From NCBI RefSeq assembly GCF_003545695.1, contig NZ_QUZZ01000002.1:124001-188000 (forward strand): DNA of 64,000 bases, written 5' to 3'. The position numbers were made by a program, and so were the translations under genes. Source of the stretch: Taibaiella helva (GTDB lineage: Bacteria > Bacteroidota > Bacteroidia > Chitinophagales > Chitinophagaceae). Shown in pieces: positions 43,507 to 51,984 of this stretch. The notes under the pieces are model-generated. The model was given only the letters and a program-made list of their open reading frames with translations. It made no database searches and was not told the origin of the DNA. Position 1 is the first letter of the stretch. Each line of letters starts with the position of its first letter.

Positions 43507-43556
43507 ATATTCAATTGTCGCGTTGACGGAATAGCGGATAGGCTATCCGGGAATGA

Positions 43557-44051
43557 TTAATTCAGTTTGATCTCATCGGCCAGCATCTGCACAAAGCCTT
43601 GCTGGGCTTCCTGTCCTGCCAGCTGCTTGCGCAGGATCTTTTCGGCTACTTCCACGGCCAGGTTGCCGATCTCGTTCTTCACCTCGGTCATAGCAGCCAT
43701 TTTCTGGCGCTCGATCTGCAGACGGGTATCTTCAAGTATCTTGTTGGCTTCTGTTTTAGCCTGCTCTTTTGCTTCGTTGATGATCCTGTCTTTGGTTTCT
43801 TTGGCCTCTTTCAGCATCTGGGTGCGTTCTTCGCGGGCCTGGATCAGCAGGCTTTCGTTCTGTGCCTGCATCTGCTGCATTTCCGCTTTCACTTTCTCGG
43901 CGGCAGCGATACTGTCGGCGATACCGCTTTCACGTTCCTGCAGTGCTTTTACGATGGGGCCCCAGGCAAATTTTTTCAGGATGAACAGAACGACCAGGAA
44001 CGCCAGGAGGGTCCAGAAAAACAAACCTAAATCAGGGATAAGCAAATCCAT
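43557..44051 (-). CDS. atpF: ATP synthase subunit b
   Basis: 164 residues. One N-terminal membrane helix ([21 protein letters not shown], about 8-30) precedes a long charged coiled coil with regular Ala/Glu/Gln repeats ([21 protein letters not shown]). It forms the peripheral stalk as a dimer. A 123-base gap with a stem-loop separates it from atpE upstream. Confidence 0.95.
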   Translation of the reverse strand: MDLLIPDLGLFFWTLLAFLVVLFILKKFAWGPIVKALQERESGIADSIAAAEKVKAEMQQMQAQNESLLIQAREERTQMLKEAKETKDRIINEAKEQAKTEANKILEDTRLQIERQKMAAMTEVKNEIGNLAVEVAEKILRKQLAGQEAQQGFVQMLADEIKLN

Positions 44052-44111
44052 TGCTGTAAAATTTGAATTGTGAATTGAATTATAGAGCTCTAATATCGTT
44101 TTCTTTAAAGA

Positions 44112-44148
44112 CAGCTGCGTCCTCTGCCCTTTGCGTCGGGCGCAGCTG
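44112..44148 (-). promoter_or_regulatory. Intercistronic stem-loop between atpE and atpF
   Basis: 8 bp outer arms CAGCTGCG/CGCAGCTG, with an inner CCC/GGG pairing, in the longest gap of the operon. There is only a short U-run, so it may stabilise the atpE message or attenuate read-through instead of ending it. Confidence 0.45.
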
Positions 44149-44174
44149 CCGGATGATCTTTGTACCGTAACAAA

Positions 44175-44420
44175 TTACAGTACAACTGCCAGCAGACCGG
44201 CGATAACCCCGAACAGGGCAACACCTTCCACGAATGCAGCAGTAAGGATCATGTTGGAGCGGATATCACCTGCAGCTTCGGGCTGACGGGCGATAGATTC
44301 TACCGCACCTTTACCGATCTGACCGATACCAACACCAGCTGCCAGGGCAGCAATACCTGCACCGATGGCGCCCAAACCTGCGCTCTCAGCGGCTAACATT
44401 ACAGTGTTCAACAGAGACAT
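44175..44420 (-). CDS. atpE: ATP synthase subunit c
   Basis: 81 residues, two membrane helices forming a hairpin around the polar loop ARQPEAAGD. The ion-carrying carboxylate is E65 in AAFVEGVALFG. It is followed by Gly-Val, not Ser-Thr as in Na+-translocating rotors, which points to H+ coupling (inference from known c-ring ligands). The gene sits between atpB and atpF. Confidence 0.96.
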   Translation of the reverse strand: MSLLNTVMLAAESAGLGAIGAGIAALAAGVGIGQIGKGAVESIARQPEAAGDIRSNMILTAAFVEGVALFGVIAGLLAVVL

Positions 44421-44483
44421 TGTATATATGGATTTAAAAATGAAAAAACGTGTTTGACAATTCCTTTATGCTTCCTCTTTTGC

Positions 44484-45608
44484 TCAGGCGATGATCTCCT
44501 GCTCAGATACATTATAGCCCTGGCCGGTGATCGGGTGCTTGGCATGGTATTCTTCGTGCTCGTGATCGTGATGATGCGCCTCTTCGATCGCCTGGCCGAT
44601 GAATACCGCGGTGAGGTTGGTGAAGATGAAGGCCTGGATGGCGGCTACCAGCAGCTCCAGGAAGAACATGAAGATGGCGAAAGCCAGCGATACCGGCACA
44701 AAACCCCAGCCTGCATATGCGTTCAGCGCGCCAAAAATGAAGATCATGGAGATCACACTCAGGATGATAATGTGCCCCGCCAGGATATTGGCGAAAAGAC
44801 GGATCATGAGGGCTATAGGCTTAATAAACAGGGAAATGATCTCGATGGGAACCAGCAGCAGCTTGATACCGAAAGGCACGCCGGGCGGGTTGAACAGGTG
44901 ACCCCAGAAGTGCTTGTTGCCGCTGAAGACGATCACGATAAAGGAGATCAGCGACAGGGCAGCCGTAACGGCGATATTGCCGGTAAAGTTGGCGCCGCCG
45001 GGCAGCAGGCCCAGCAGGTTGTTGATCCAGATAAAGAAGAACACGGTCAGCAACAGGGGCATATAGCGCATATACTTATGACCCAGGTTGGGCTTGGCCA
45101 CCTCATCCCGTACAAACACGATCACAGGCTCCAGCGCATTCTGAAAACCGGAGGGGGCTTTCATGGCGCCGTTCTTTTTGTATTTTTTGGCCACACTGGT
45201 CATGATCAGCAGCAGGAGGATCACGGAGATCAGCATGGACGTTACATTCTTGGTAATGGAAAAATCTTTGATGGCAACACCGTCTTCTGAAACGATCTTG
45301 TTTTTTTCGTTCAGCGCATAGCCTTCATAAGATTCGTGACCATGATGGAAGCGGGCAGAAGAGAAAACGGAAAGCCCTTTTTGAGGGTGGTAAACGATTA
45401 CCGGAAGCGGCATGGAAACAGGGTGCCCGTTCCAGTCAAAAAAATGCCAGTCATGGTTGTCGCCGATGTGGCCAAATATTACTTCCGAAGCATTGAATCC
45501 TTTCTTTTCGCCATGGGCTGCTTCTGCATGCTCTTCGGATGCAAAAGCGCTGAAACCCGCTACGATAAAGAATAAGACAGCAAATAACCGTTTACAAATA
45601 GTTAACAC
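44484..45608 (-). CDS. atpB: ATP synthase subunit a
   Basis: 374 residues, starting at a GTG because no ATG precedes the signal-like N-terminus (MLTICKRLFAVLFFIVAGFSAFA). An extra periplasmic N-terminal region of about 130 residues with His-rich segments is usual in Bacteroidota. The core helices carry LFIKPIALMIRLFANILAGHIIILS, which contains the essential Arg of the proton path. It is the first gene of the operon. A promoter with TTTG and TACCTTTG boxes ends only 17 bases upstream, implying a very short leader. Confidence 0.95.
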   Translation of the reverse strand: MLTICKRLFAVLFFIVAGFSAFASEEHAEAAHGEKKGFNASEVIFGHIGDNHDWHFFDWNGHPVSMPLPVIVYHPQKGLSVFSSARFHHGHESYEGYALNEKNKIVSEDGVAIKDFSITKNVTSMLISVILLLLIMTSVAKKYKKNGAMKAPSGFQNALEPVIVFVRDEVAKPNLGHKYMRYMPLLLTVFFFIWINNLLGLLPGGANFTGNIAVTAALSLISFIVIVFSGNKHFWGHLFNPPGVPFGIKLLLVPIEIISLFIKPIALMIRLFANILAGHIIILSVISMIFIFGALNAYAGWGFVPVSLAFAIFMFFLELLVAAIQAFIFTNLTAVFIGQAIEEAHHHDHEHEEYHAKHPITGQGYNVSEQEIIA

Positions 45609-45625
45609 AGCACTGAAATTTTGCG

Positions 45626-45655
45626 CAAAGGTAAGCGTTTTAATTGGAAAACAAA
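45626..45655 (-). promoter_or_regulatory. Promoter of the ATP synthase operon
   Basis: On the minus strand TTTG (45652-45655) and TACCTTTG (45626-45633) are 18 bases apart, the best promoter match in the window. Confidence 0.6.
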
Positions 45656-45846
45656 GTTTCTGTATAAAAATGAAGGATTTTTTTATCTTGTTTTTACGGT
45701 GGAAAAAGGGGCAAAAAGCAGAGCTGTTTCGGCTGGTTTTTACCTGCTGTTTTTACCTGCTTTTCAGGATCAGCAGTTTGCAGGCTCCGGGCCGGTAAAA
45801 ACGCGTAATTCTTCGATACGCCACTTCTCTTATTCAAAAATATATT

Positions 45847-45854
45847 TACCTTTG
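45847..45854 (+). promoter_or_regulatory. -7 promoter element of the acyl carrier protein cassette
   Basis: TACCTTTG, exact consensus, 68 bases before the ACP start. No clear -33. Confidence 0.45.
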
Positions 45855-45922
45855 CATGTTTTATGGAATACCCCCGTATTTCCGTTCAAACCCTATAACA
45901 AGATCATCGAAGCAGTATTGAC

Positions 45923-46180
45923 ATGAACTATCAGGAAATAGTAAGTCGTATAAACGATTTTTTGGCAGAAGACTTTGAGGTAGAACCGTCTGCTATTACC
46001 CCACAAGCTACCCTTAAGGAAACTCTGGATCTTGACAGCCTTGATTATATAGACCTTATCGTGGCTATTGAAAGCAATTTCGGCTTTAAAGTAAAGCCCG
46101 AAGATTTCCAGACCATGATCACCATCAAGGATTTTTACGATTATGTAGCCAACCGGCTCGAGACCAATATAACTGCCTGA
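45923..46180 (+). CDS. Acyl carrier protein
   Basis: 85 residues. The phosphopantetheine attachment Ser39 is in DLDSLDYIDL, and the helices on either side fit the ACP bundle. It differs from housekeeping AcpP (DSLD with a different helix II), and the neighbours suggest a dedicated carrier for a specialised acyl chain. It starts the cassette and is followed after 4 bases by the acyltransferase gene. Confidence 0.93.
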   Translation: MNYQEIVSRINDFLAEDFEVEPSAITPQATLKETLDLDSLDYIDLIVAIESNFGFKVKPEDFQTMITIKDFYDYVANRLETNITA

Positions 46181-46184
46181 GCAA

Positions 46185-47084
46185 ATGTCCACCTGGGACG
46201 GACAATCGAAGGGTAACCGTCTCGGTTATTCTATCTTCATTTTTTTATTGCGTTGGGGAGGCATCACTCCGGCTTACCTGCTGTTGCGGTTCGTGGTGCT
46301 GTATTATCTATGGTTCGTTCCGAAAGCCACAGGGCCTTTACGCGATCTGTACCGGAACCGGCTGCAGCTGAGCTCCCGGCAAACCCGCCGCCTGATCCGG
46401 AAGAATATTCTCACTTTCGGGCAAACCATCATCGACCGCATCGTGGTGATGAGCGGGCAAAAGCACCGCTTTACCGTGGAGCGTACCGGGGGGCATTACC
46501 TCAACGAGCTGGCCGAAGGCGGCCAGGGTGGTATCCTGGTCAGCGCGCATCTCGGCAATTATGAAATGGCCGGCCACTTGCTGCAGCGGCTCAATTCTGT
46601 GGTCAATATCGTAATGTACGATGGCGAAGCGCAGCAGATCAAGCAATACCTGAGCAAGGTTACGGGGCCCAGGACCTTCAATATTATCTTTATTAAGGAG
46701 GATATGTCGCATATTTACGAGATGTCGGCGGCCTTGCGGCGCAACGAGCTCATCTGTATCCATGCCGACAGGTATATGGCCGGCAATCGTACCATCACGC
46801 ATCCTTTCCTGGGCGCCGAGGCGCACTTTCCCCTGGGACCTTTCGTGCTGGCCAGCAAGCTGCGGGCGCCCGTCTGCTTCGTATTCGCCCTTAAGGAATC
46901 GAAATACGGCTATCATTTTTATGGTTATCCGCCCAAAACCTATGAGGGACGCGGTACCACGGGCGCCGAAGCTATGCTGCACGATTATGTGACCCTGCTG
47001 GAAAATAAGGTGCGTGCGTACCCGGCGCAATGGTTCAACTACTTCGACTTCTGGGCGCAGCCGGAAACACCTGCAACACCCTGA
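46185..47084 (+). CDS. LpxL/HtrB-like lysophospholipid acyltransferase
   Basis: 299 residues. An N-terminal membrane helix (about 28-46) precedes the catalytic motif H122-LGNY-E127 (HX4E) in LVSAHLGNYEMAG, and later motifs CIHADRYMAGNRTITHPFLG and PVCFVFALKE match the LpxL-type family. It transfers an acyl chain from ACP to a lipid acceptor at the inner membrane. In aryl-polyene and flexirubin clusters similar enzymes attach the polyene chain to a lipid; the adjacent ACP and dehydratase support that type of role (inference). Translation is probably coupled to the ACP gene. Confidence 0.88.
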   Translation: MSTWDGQSKGNRLGYSIFIFLLRWGGITPAYLLLRFVVLYYLWFVPKATGPLRDLYRNRLQLSSRQTRRLIRKNILTFGQTIIDRIVVMSGQKHRFTVERTGGHYLNELAEGGQGGILVSAHLGNYEMAGHLLQRLNSVVNIVMYDGEAQQIKQYLSKVTGPRTFNIIFIKEDMSHIYEMSAALRRNELICIHADRYMAGNRTITHPFLGAEAHFPLGPFVLASKLRAPVCFVFALKESKYGYHFYGYPPKTYEGRGTTGAEAMLHDYVTLLENKVRAYPAQWFNYFDFWAQPETPATP

Positions 47085-47209
47085 TCTGGCCTGTATCACT
47101 TCCTCTTTCGCATCTCTGTACGGAGGTAACCCTGTCCTAAAATCCGTCTTTCCCGGTATTGCGCGGCTACCGGTTAATGTTTAATTTCGCCGCACCAATA
47201 CGCTTATCC

Positions 47210-47602
47210 ATGCAGTATATTCCCCAGGCCGCTCCCTTTGAGATGATCGACGATGTGGTGGCGGCTACTGAAACCGAGACCCGGACCCGCTTTACCGTGA
47301 GGGAGGGACATTTGTTTGTCGATGGAGGCGTGTTTACTGAGCCGGGACTGATCGAGAATATGGCGCAGACGGCGGCGGCGGGCACGGGCTGGAAAGCAGC
47401 GCAGCAGCAACAGCCGGCGCCGATAGGCTTCATCGGGGCGGTCAAGAATTTTGCAGTAAATACCCTGCCGGCTGTAGGCGATACGATCGAATCGACGGTA
47501 ACCACGCTGCACCAGGTAATGAATGCGCATGTGGTGCAGGGAAAAGTTACGCTCCGCGGCGAAACGATCGCCGAAGCCGAATTCAAGATCTTCCTGCAAT
47601 AA
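47210..47602 (+). CDS. Hotdog-fold 3-hydroxyacyl-ACP dehydratase-like protein
   Basis: 130 residues from the ATG at 47210, which starts the family pattern (MQYIPQAAPFEMIDDVV). The central helix GLIENMAQTAAAGTG holds the catalytic Glu; the usual HFPG loop is replaced by HLFVDGGVFTEPG, as in the dehydratases of aryl-polyene-type clusters rather than in FabZ. It would dehydrate beta-hydroxyacyl-ACP during chain growth. A weak promoter (TTG at 47159, TAATTTCG at 47182) may start a second transcript. Confidence 0.82.
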   Translation: MQYIPQAAPFEMIDDVVAATETETRTRFTVREGHLFVDGGVFTEPGLIENMAQTAAAGTGWKAAQQQQPAPIGFIGAVKNFAVNTLPAVGDTIESTVTTLHQVMNAHVVQGKVTLRGETIAEAEFKIFLQ

Positions 47603-47652
47603 ATCCTGTTTACCTTTTACTCCAATCTATAACCCTTAAAAAAAATCGATTT

Positions 47653-48267
47653 ATGAAACGGATCGCTTTTCTTCTTTCCCTTTTCCTGGGAACCGTAATG
47701 TCGGTGCAGGCTCAGGACGTATTTGATACCAGGCAGCTGGTAACCTGGCTGGGACTCGATTTCTCGGCCCTGAAGCTGATCAAGTCGGATGAAATGGTCT
47801 CCAACGAAGAGCTGCAGAACAAATATTTTCCCGGCTGGAACGACCTTGTGATGAACGAACCCAAGAAATTCGATATTGCCAAAGCTGTCGACCGCGCTTC
47901 TGTAGAAAGTGACCTGGGCGCAGTAACACAGGCAAACAAGAGCGCCAAAGGCGATTTCATCACCACCGATAAAGCTGCCTTCGAGCACTTGAAAAAAGAG
48001 CAGATCGTACAGATGGTGAAGAAGTACAACCTTAAAGGTAAATCGGGCATCGGGCTGGTGCTGGTGGCCGAAGCGATGGATAAGAACCGTAAGGAAGCTT
48101 CCTTCTGGGTAACCTTCATCAATATGAGTACTAAAGAAGTGCTGCTGAGCAAACCGCTGATCGGCGAAAGCGGCGGCTTCGGCTTTCGTAACTACTGGGC
48201 CGGCTCCATCAACAAGGTGCTGAAGGCTATGCCCGGCGAAATGAAAAAATGGAAAAAAGGAAACTAA
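47653..48267 (+). CDS. Secreted hypothetical protein
   Basis: 204 residues with a signal peptide (MKRIAFLLSLFLGTVMSVQAQD). The mature domain has mixed alpha/beta character, ending in GGFGFRNYWAGSINKVLK and a basic tail MKKWKKGN. Homologues of this size are familiar in Bacteroidota but have no named domain that I recognise. It sits in the cassette between the dehydratase and the ketosynthase, and a terminator follows it, so it may just be a neighbour. Confidence 0.8.
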   Translation: MKRIAFLLSLFLGTVMSVQAQDVFDTRQLVTWLGLDFSALKLIKSDEMVSNEELQNKYFPGWNDLVMNEPKKFDIAKAVDRASVESDLGAVTQANKSAKGDFITTDKAAFEHLKKEQIVQMVKKYNLKGKSGIGLVLVAEAMDKNRKEASFWVTFINMSTKEVLLSKPLIGESGGFGFRNYWAGSINKVLKAMPGEMKKWKKGN

Positions 48268-48291
48268 GACTGTGGGGAAATCCTAAATTTG

Positions 48292-48329
48292 GAACCTCGT
48301 AGCTTACCGCTGCGGGGTTTCGTTTTTTT
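48292..48329 (+). terminator. Intrinsic terminator
   Basis: Stem ACCTCGTAGC/GCTGCGGGGT (two G-U pairs) followed by T7, 26 bases after the stop of the secreted protein gene. Confidence 0.7.
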
Positions 48330-48367
48330 ATCGCAGGAAGACAGCTTCCCGCAGACCAGAAAAGAAA

Positions 48368-49519
48368 ATGATCGTGTCGCCAATATTTGCTATCAGTTCC
48401 GCTTTGCTTAGCCCGGCAGGAAATACGCAAGAGCAGCATATCGCTGCGCTCAGGCAGCAGCAGCCGGCCGTACAGGCTTTCAGCGATGCGGCCGTTGCAC
48501 CTGCGCCCTTTTTCGCCGGCCGCCTGCCGCCCGCTATGCTCCAGGTGCTGGCCGCCCGCTATCCCGGCGCTAAGCTGGCTTTCAGCCCTTTTGAGCAGAT
48601 GTGTCTTTTTGCCATCGAAGAGGCATTACAGGAAACAGTGATCGATTGTCGTAGCGAAGACTGTATCCTTATCCTCTCGACAACCAAAGGGAATATCGAA
48701 TGGCTGAATCGCCAGCCTGACGAACGGATCAGCCTGCACCGTTCTGCCACGCTGATCGCGGAGCACCTGGGCCTGGCCCACCGCCCGATTGTGGTAGCCA
48801 ATGCCTGCATTTCGGGAGCCCTGGCGCTCCTTACCGGCATGCGGCTGCTGGAAGCAGGGCGTTATCGTCATGCGATCGTAGTCGGCTGCGACCGTTTCAG
48901 TAGCTTCGTCCACAGCGGCTTCCAGTCTTTTCATGCTTTGGCCGAAGGTTTATGCCGGCCTTTTGACCGCGACCGGAAAGGCATTAACCTGGGCGAGGCG
49001 GCAGCCTGCATGGTCTTGTCCGTAGCGCCTGCAGCAGGCGCAGCACCGCCCCTAGCAAGGCTTGCCGGCGGCGGCGCCAGCAATGATGCCAATCACTTAT
49101 CAGGGCCTAGTCGTACCGGCGAAGAGCTGGCTGCAGCCATAGGGCAGGCTATGCGCCAGGCATCAGTAAGGCCCGGGCATATCGGCGCGATATCAGCGCA
49201 TGGTACCGCGACGATGTTCAACGATGAAATGGAAGCCAAGGCATTGACCCTGGCCGGTTTGGCCCATGTGCCGCTGCACAGCTTTAAAAGCTATGTAGGC
49301 CATACGCTCGGCGCGGCGGGTATCCTGGAATCGGCGATCGCCTGTATGGCGATGCAGCAGGATCTGTTGCCGGCTTCGCTGAACTATGCCGAACCCGGTG
49401 TTTCGACACCCGTAAACGTGCAAAGGCAGGCGGAGCAAGGCCGGTACGACTATGTGCTGAAGACCGCTTCCGGCTTTGGCGGCTGTAATGCTGCGCTGGT
49501 ATGGGAAAAATTCAATTAG
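48368..49519 (+). CDS. Beta-ketoacyl-ACP synthase
   Basis: 383 residues. The catalytic triad of condensing enzymes is present: C147 in VANACISG, H278 in SAHGTAT and H312 in KSYVGHTLGAAG. The chain is shorter than FabF (~410) and less conserved in the N-terminal half, typical of the ketosynthases of aryl-polyene/flexirubin-like clusters (inference). It would extend an acyl chain on the ACP encoded 2.2 kb upstream. The DUF2007 gene follows 11 bases later, so co-transcription is likely. Confidence 0.9.
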   Translation: MIVSPIFAISSALLSPAGNTQEQHIAALRQQQPAVQAFSDAAVAPAPFFAGRLPPAMLQVLAARYPGAKLAFSPFEQMCLFAIEEALQETVIDCRSEDCILILSTTKGNIEWLNRQPDERISLHRSATLIAEHLGLAHRPIVVANACISGALALLTGMRLLEAGRYRHAIVVGCDRFSSFVHSGFQSFHALAEGLCRPFDRDRKGINLGEAAACMVLSVAPAAGAAPPLARLAGGGASNDANHLSGPSRTGEELAAAIGQAMRQASVRPGHIGAISAHGTATMFNDEMEAKALTLAGLAHVPLHSFKSYVGHTLGAAGILESAIACMAMQQDLLPASLNYAEPGVSTPVNVQRQAEQGRYDYVLKTASGFGGCNAALVWEKFN

Positions 49520-49530
49520 CCTGGAACACC

Positions 49531-50229
49531 ATGGATCCTTTACTCGTATTCGATACTTATCCTACACCCCAAGCTGCGGAGCAGGCGGCAGCATTGCTGC
49601 GTGGCAACGCTATTATCGTGGAGATCAACCGGGATGTGCGGCCGCTCGACAGCAATTACCTGGGGCAGCGTTTCGACAATCGTTACCTGCTCAGCCTGCC
49701 GGGAAAGGACTTTGAGAAAGCCCGGAAGATACTGGAAGAGCAGACACCGGTCAATCCCGATGAGGTTGATCCGGAATATCATTTATTGTCCTTCAGCGAT
49801 GAAGAGCTGATCGACGTGATGATGAAAAAGGACGAGTGGGGCGATTACAATTATAAGCTGGCAGAAGCCCTGCTGCAACGGCGCGGTGTACCCATCCCTG
49901 GCGTGCAGATCGAATTGTCCAACGTAGAGCGGCTGCGGCAGAAAGAGAAAGCGGCCAGCTCCGACTGGAAGATCCTGTTGCTCGGCTACTTTTCGCTGCT
50001 GTCGGGCGCTATGCTGGCCCTGGCCAGGCATCCGGCGTTTACCTTGTTCCCCGGCGGCCTGGCCGTGTTTCTCGGCTGGACGCTCAGCCATTCCAGTCGG
50101 ACATTATCCACGGGCGGGCAGGTCTACTATTACAAACCCTCATCCCGTCTGCATGGCCTTATCCTGTTCTGGGGAGCTTTGGGGTTTGCCGCCCTGCGCC
50201 TTATTCTTTCAATACTGCAATACAGCTAA
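49531..50229 (+). CDS. DUF2007 domain protein with C-terminal membrane helices
   Basis: 232 residues from the ATG at 49531; an earlier ATG at 49501 would overlap the ketosynthase gene. The N-terminal ~75 residues fit DUF2007 (putative signal-transducing, ferredoxin-like): VFDTYPTPQAAEQAAALLRGN, then EINRDVRPLDSNYLG. A linker with a dimerisation-type helix follows, and two or three hydrophobic segments close the chain (about 150-165 and 205-228). Its function is unknown. It is directly followed, after 2 bases, by the sirtuin gene. Confidence 0.78.
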   Translation: MDPLLVFDTYPTPQAAEQAAALLRGNAIIVEINRDVRPLDSNYLGQRFDNRYLLSLPGKDFEKARKILEEQTPVNPDEVDPEYHLLSFSDEELIDVMMKKDEWGDYNYKLAEALLQRRGVPIPGVQIELSNVERLRQKEKAASSDWKILLLGYFSLLSGAMLALARHPAFTLFPGGLAVFLGWTLSHSSRTLSTGGQVYYYKPSSRLHGLILFWGALGFAALRLILSILQYS

Positions 50230-50231
50230 GC

Positions 50232-50909
50232 ATGAAACCCAAATTAGTAGTTTTAACCGGCGCCGGGATCAGCGCCGAGAGCGGCCTCCGGACTTTCCGT
50301 GACAGCGATGGCCTCTGGGAAAATTACAGGGTGGAAGATGTCGCTACACCCCGCGCCTGGAAAAAGGACATGGACCTGGTGCTGCGTTTTTACAACGAAC
50401 GCCGCCGCGATGTGCTGGCTGCGCAGCCCAATGCAGCGCATCTGGGCCTGGCCGGTCTCGAAGCCTGCTATAACGTGCATATCGTTACCCAGAACATCGA
50501 CGACCTGCATGAGCGTGCCGGCAGCAGCAAGGTATTGCACCTGCACGGCGAGATATTGACCATGCGCAGCGAAAGGGATGCTTCCATCATTTATGAGATC
50601 CGTACGGATATACAGCGCGGCGACCTGGCTCCGGACGGCGCCCAGCTGCGTCCCAATATCGTCTGGTTTGAGGAAGAGGTGCCCATGATCAACCATGCGA
50701 TCCCGCTGATGCAGGAAGCCGATATTTTTGTGCTGGTAGGCTCGTCGCTGGCCGTCTACCCTGCGGCCGGCCTGCTGCAGTTTGTGCCGCCGGGCGCCCC
50801 CAAATATATCCTGGATAAGGTGATCCCGGAGGTGCGCTACAACAATGTTATCCCTATTGAAAAGCCGGCTACCGAAGGGATAGCAGAGCTGCTGCGCTTA
50901 CTGATGTAA
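50232..50909 (+). CDS. cobB: SIR2-family NAD-dependent protein deacylase (CobB-like)
   Basis: 225 residues. The NAD-binding motifs are LTGAGISAESGLRTFRD and TQNIDDLHERAG, and the catalytic His is in LHLHGE. Tyr54 and Arg57 in FYNERRR are the residues that give SIRT5/CobB desuccinylase specificity. The usual zinc-binding Cys pairs are absent: the segment between LHGE and RPNIVWF has no Cys. Such zinc-less forms are seen in Bacteroidota. It probably removes acetyl or succinyl groups from proteins. Confidence 0.92.
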   Translation: MKPKLVVLTGAGISAESGLRTFRDSDGLWENYRVEDVATPRAWKKDMDLVLRFYNERRRDVLAAQPNAAHLGLAGLEACYNVHIVTQNIDDLHERAGSSKVLHLHGEILTMRSERDASIIYEIRTDIQRGDLAPDGAQLRPNIVWFEEEVPMINHAIPLMQEADIFVLVGSSLAVYPAAGLLQFVPPGAPKYILDKVIPEVRYNNVIPIEKPATEGIAELLRLLM

Positions 50910-50988
50910 TTGGTGTACCTTTCTCCTGTTTTACAGGACGGATACACTATCCTGTAATATCGGGCAGATTCCATGTAAAGACATATCC

Positions 50989-51984
50989 ATGAATACGCAC
51001 AAGCAAGCAAAGCAGCCCAGGGAAGTCAACAACTCCGGGTTCAGCGGCAACAGCAGCGCAGAAGGAAAGCGGCTGCTGAACAAGGACGGCAGCGCCAACC
51101 TGAGCAAGACAGGTATCCCGTTCTACCAGCGGATCAGCACCTACCACACCCTGCTCAAGATGAGCCGGGTGAAGTTCCTGGTAGTGGTCTTCCTCTTTTA
51201 TACCACGGTCAACCTGTTCTTTGCCGGCATTTATATGCTGATCGGTAGCGACAAGCTGTCGGGTAGCTCCGGCGGGCATGGCTTTATCGACAATTTCCTC
51301 CAGGCTTTCTTCTTCAGCTCACAGACGCTGACCACGGTAGGCTACGGACATGTAGCGCCGGTAGGAGTGGTGGCCAATTGCATTGCGTCGATCGAGTCGT
51401 TCCTGGGTATTATGACCTTCGCCCTGGTAACCGGCATGTTCTATGCCCGCTTCTCCCGCCCCAAGGCCTACATCCGTTTCAGCGACAATTTTATCGTGGC
51501 GCCGTTCCAGGAAGGGAGAGCGATCATGTTCCGGCTGGCTACCTATAAGAACAACGATCTTACGGAAGTCAGCGCTGAAGTAACGGCAGCTATTCATTAT
51601 GTGGAGAACGGCAAGCGTACCACACGGTTTTACCCCCTGAAGCTGGAGATCAGCAGGATCAACTCTCTGGCCATCAGCTGGACCTGTGTGCACTATATGA
51701 ATGAGGAAAGCCCTTTCTGGCAGATGCGGGAAGAAGATATGCGGGCCCGTTCCATCGAGCTGCTGGTCACCATCAAGGCTTTTGACGATCATTTTTCCAA
51801 CACGGTACAGCAGCGTACCTCTTATACCAATGATGAGCTGGTATATGGCGCCCGTTTTGTGCCCATGTATGAGCGCTCCGACTCGGGCGGGCATACGGAA
51901 GTTATGCTCGACAGGATCGGCGAATTCACGCGGCATTCTTTTGTGGATGAACCTGACCGCCAGGCAAAGGATACGGCAGACTAG
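50989..51984 (+). CDS. Inward-rectifier-type potassium channel (KirBac family)
   Basis: 331 residues. Two membrane helices (about 63-85 and 128-152) flank the pore helix and the selectivity filter TVGYG at 116-120. The cytosolic C-terminal domain (about 160-320) is the immunoglobulin-like Kir domain ([32 protein letters not shown]). It passes K+ as a tetramer, gated by lipids or ligands. The N-terminal ~45 residues are polar and variable. It overlaps the convergent rnhB gene by 4 bases. Confidence 0.93.
   Translation: MNTHKQAKQPREVNNSGFSGNSSAEGKRLLNKDGSANLSKTGIPFYQRISTYHTLLKMSRVKFLVVVFLFYTTVNLFFAGIYMLIGSDKLSGSSGGHGFIDNFLQAFFFSSQTLTTVGYGHVAPVGVVANCIASIESFLGIMTFALVTGMFYARFSRPKAYIRFSDNFIVAPFQEGRAIMFRLATYKNNDLTEVSAEVTAAIHYVENGKRTTRFYPLKLEISRINSLAISWTCVHYMNEESPFWQMREEDMRARSIELLVTIKAFDDHFSNTVQQRTSYTNDELVYGARFVPMYERSDSGGHTEVMLDRIGEFTRHSFVDEPDRQAKDTAD

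Larger units (their letters stand above)
45609..45922. other. Divergent regulatory region (atpB / acyl carrier protein cassette)
   Basis: 314 bases with the atpB promoter on the left and a -7 element for the plus-strand cassette on the right. The middle is AT-rich and non-coding. No atpI/atpZ-type gene is present. Confidence 0.55.
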
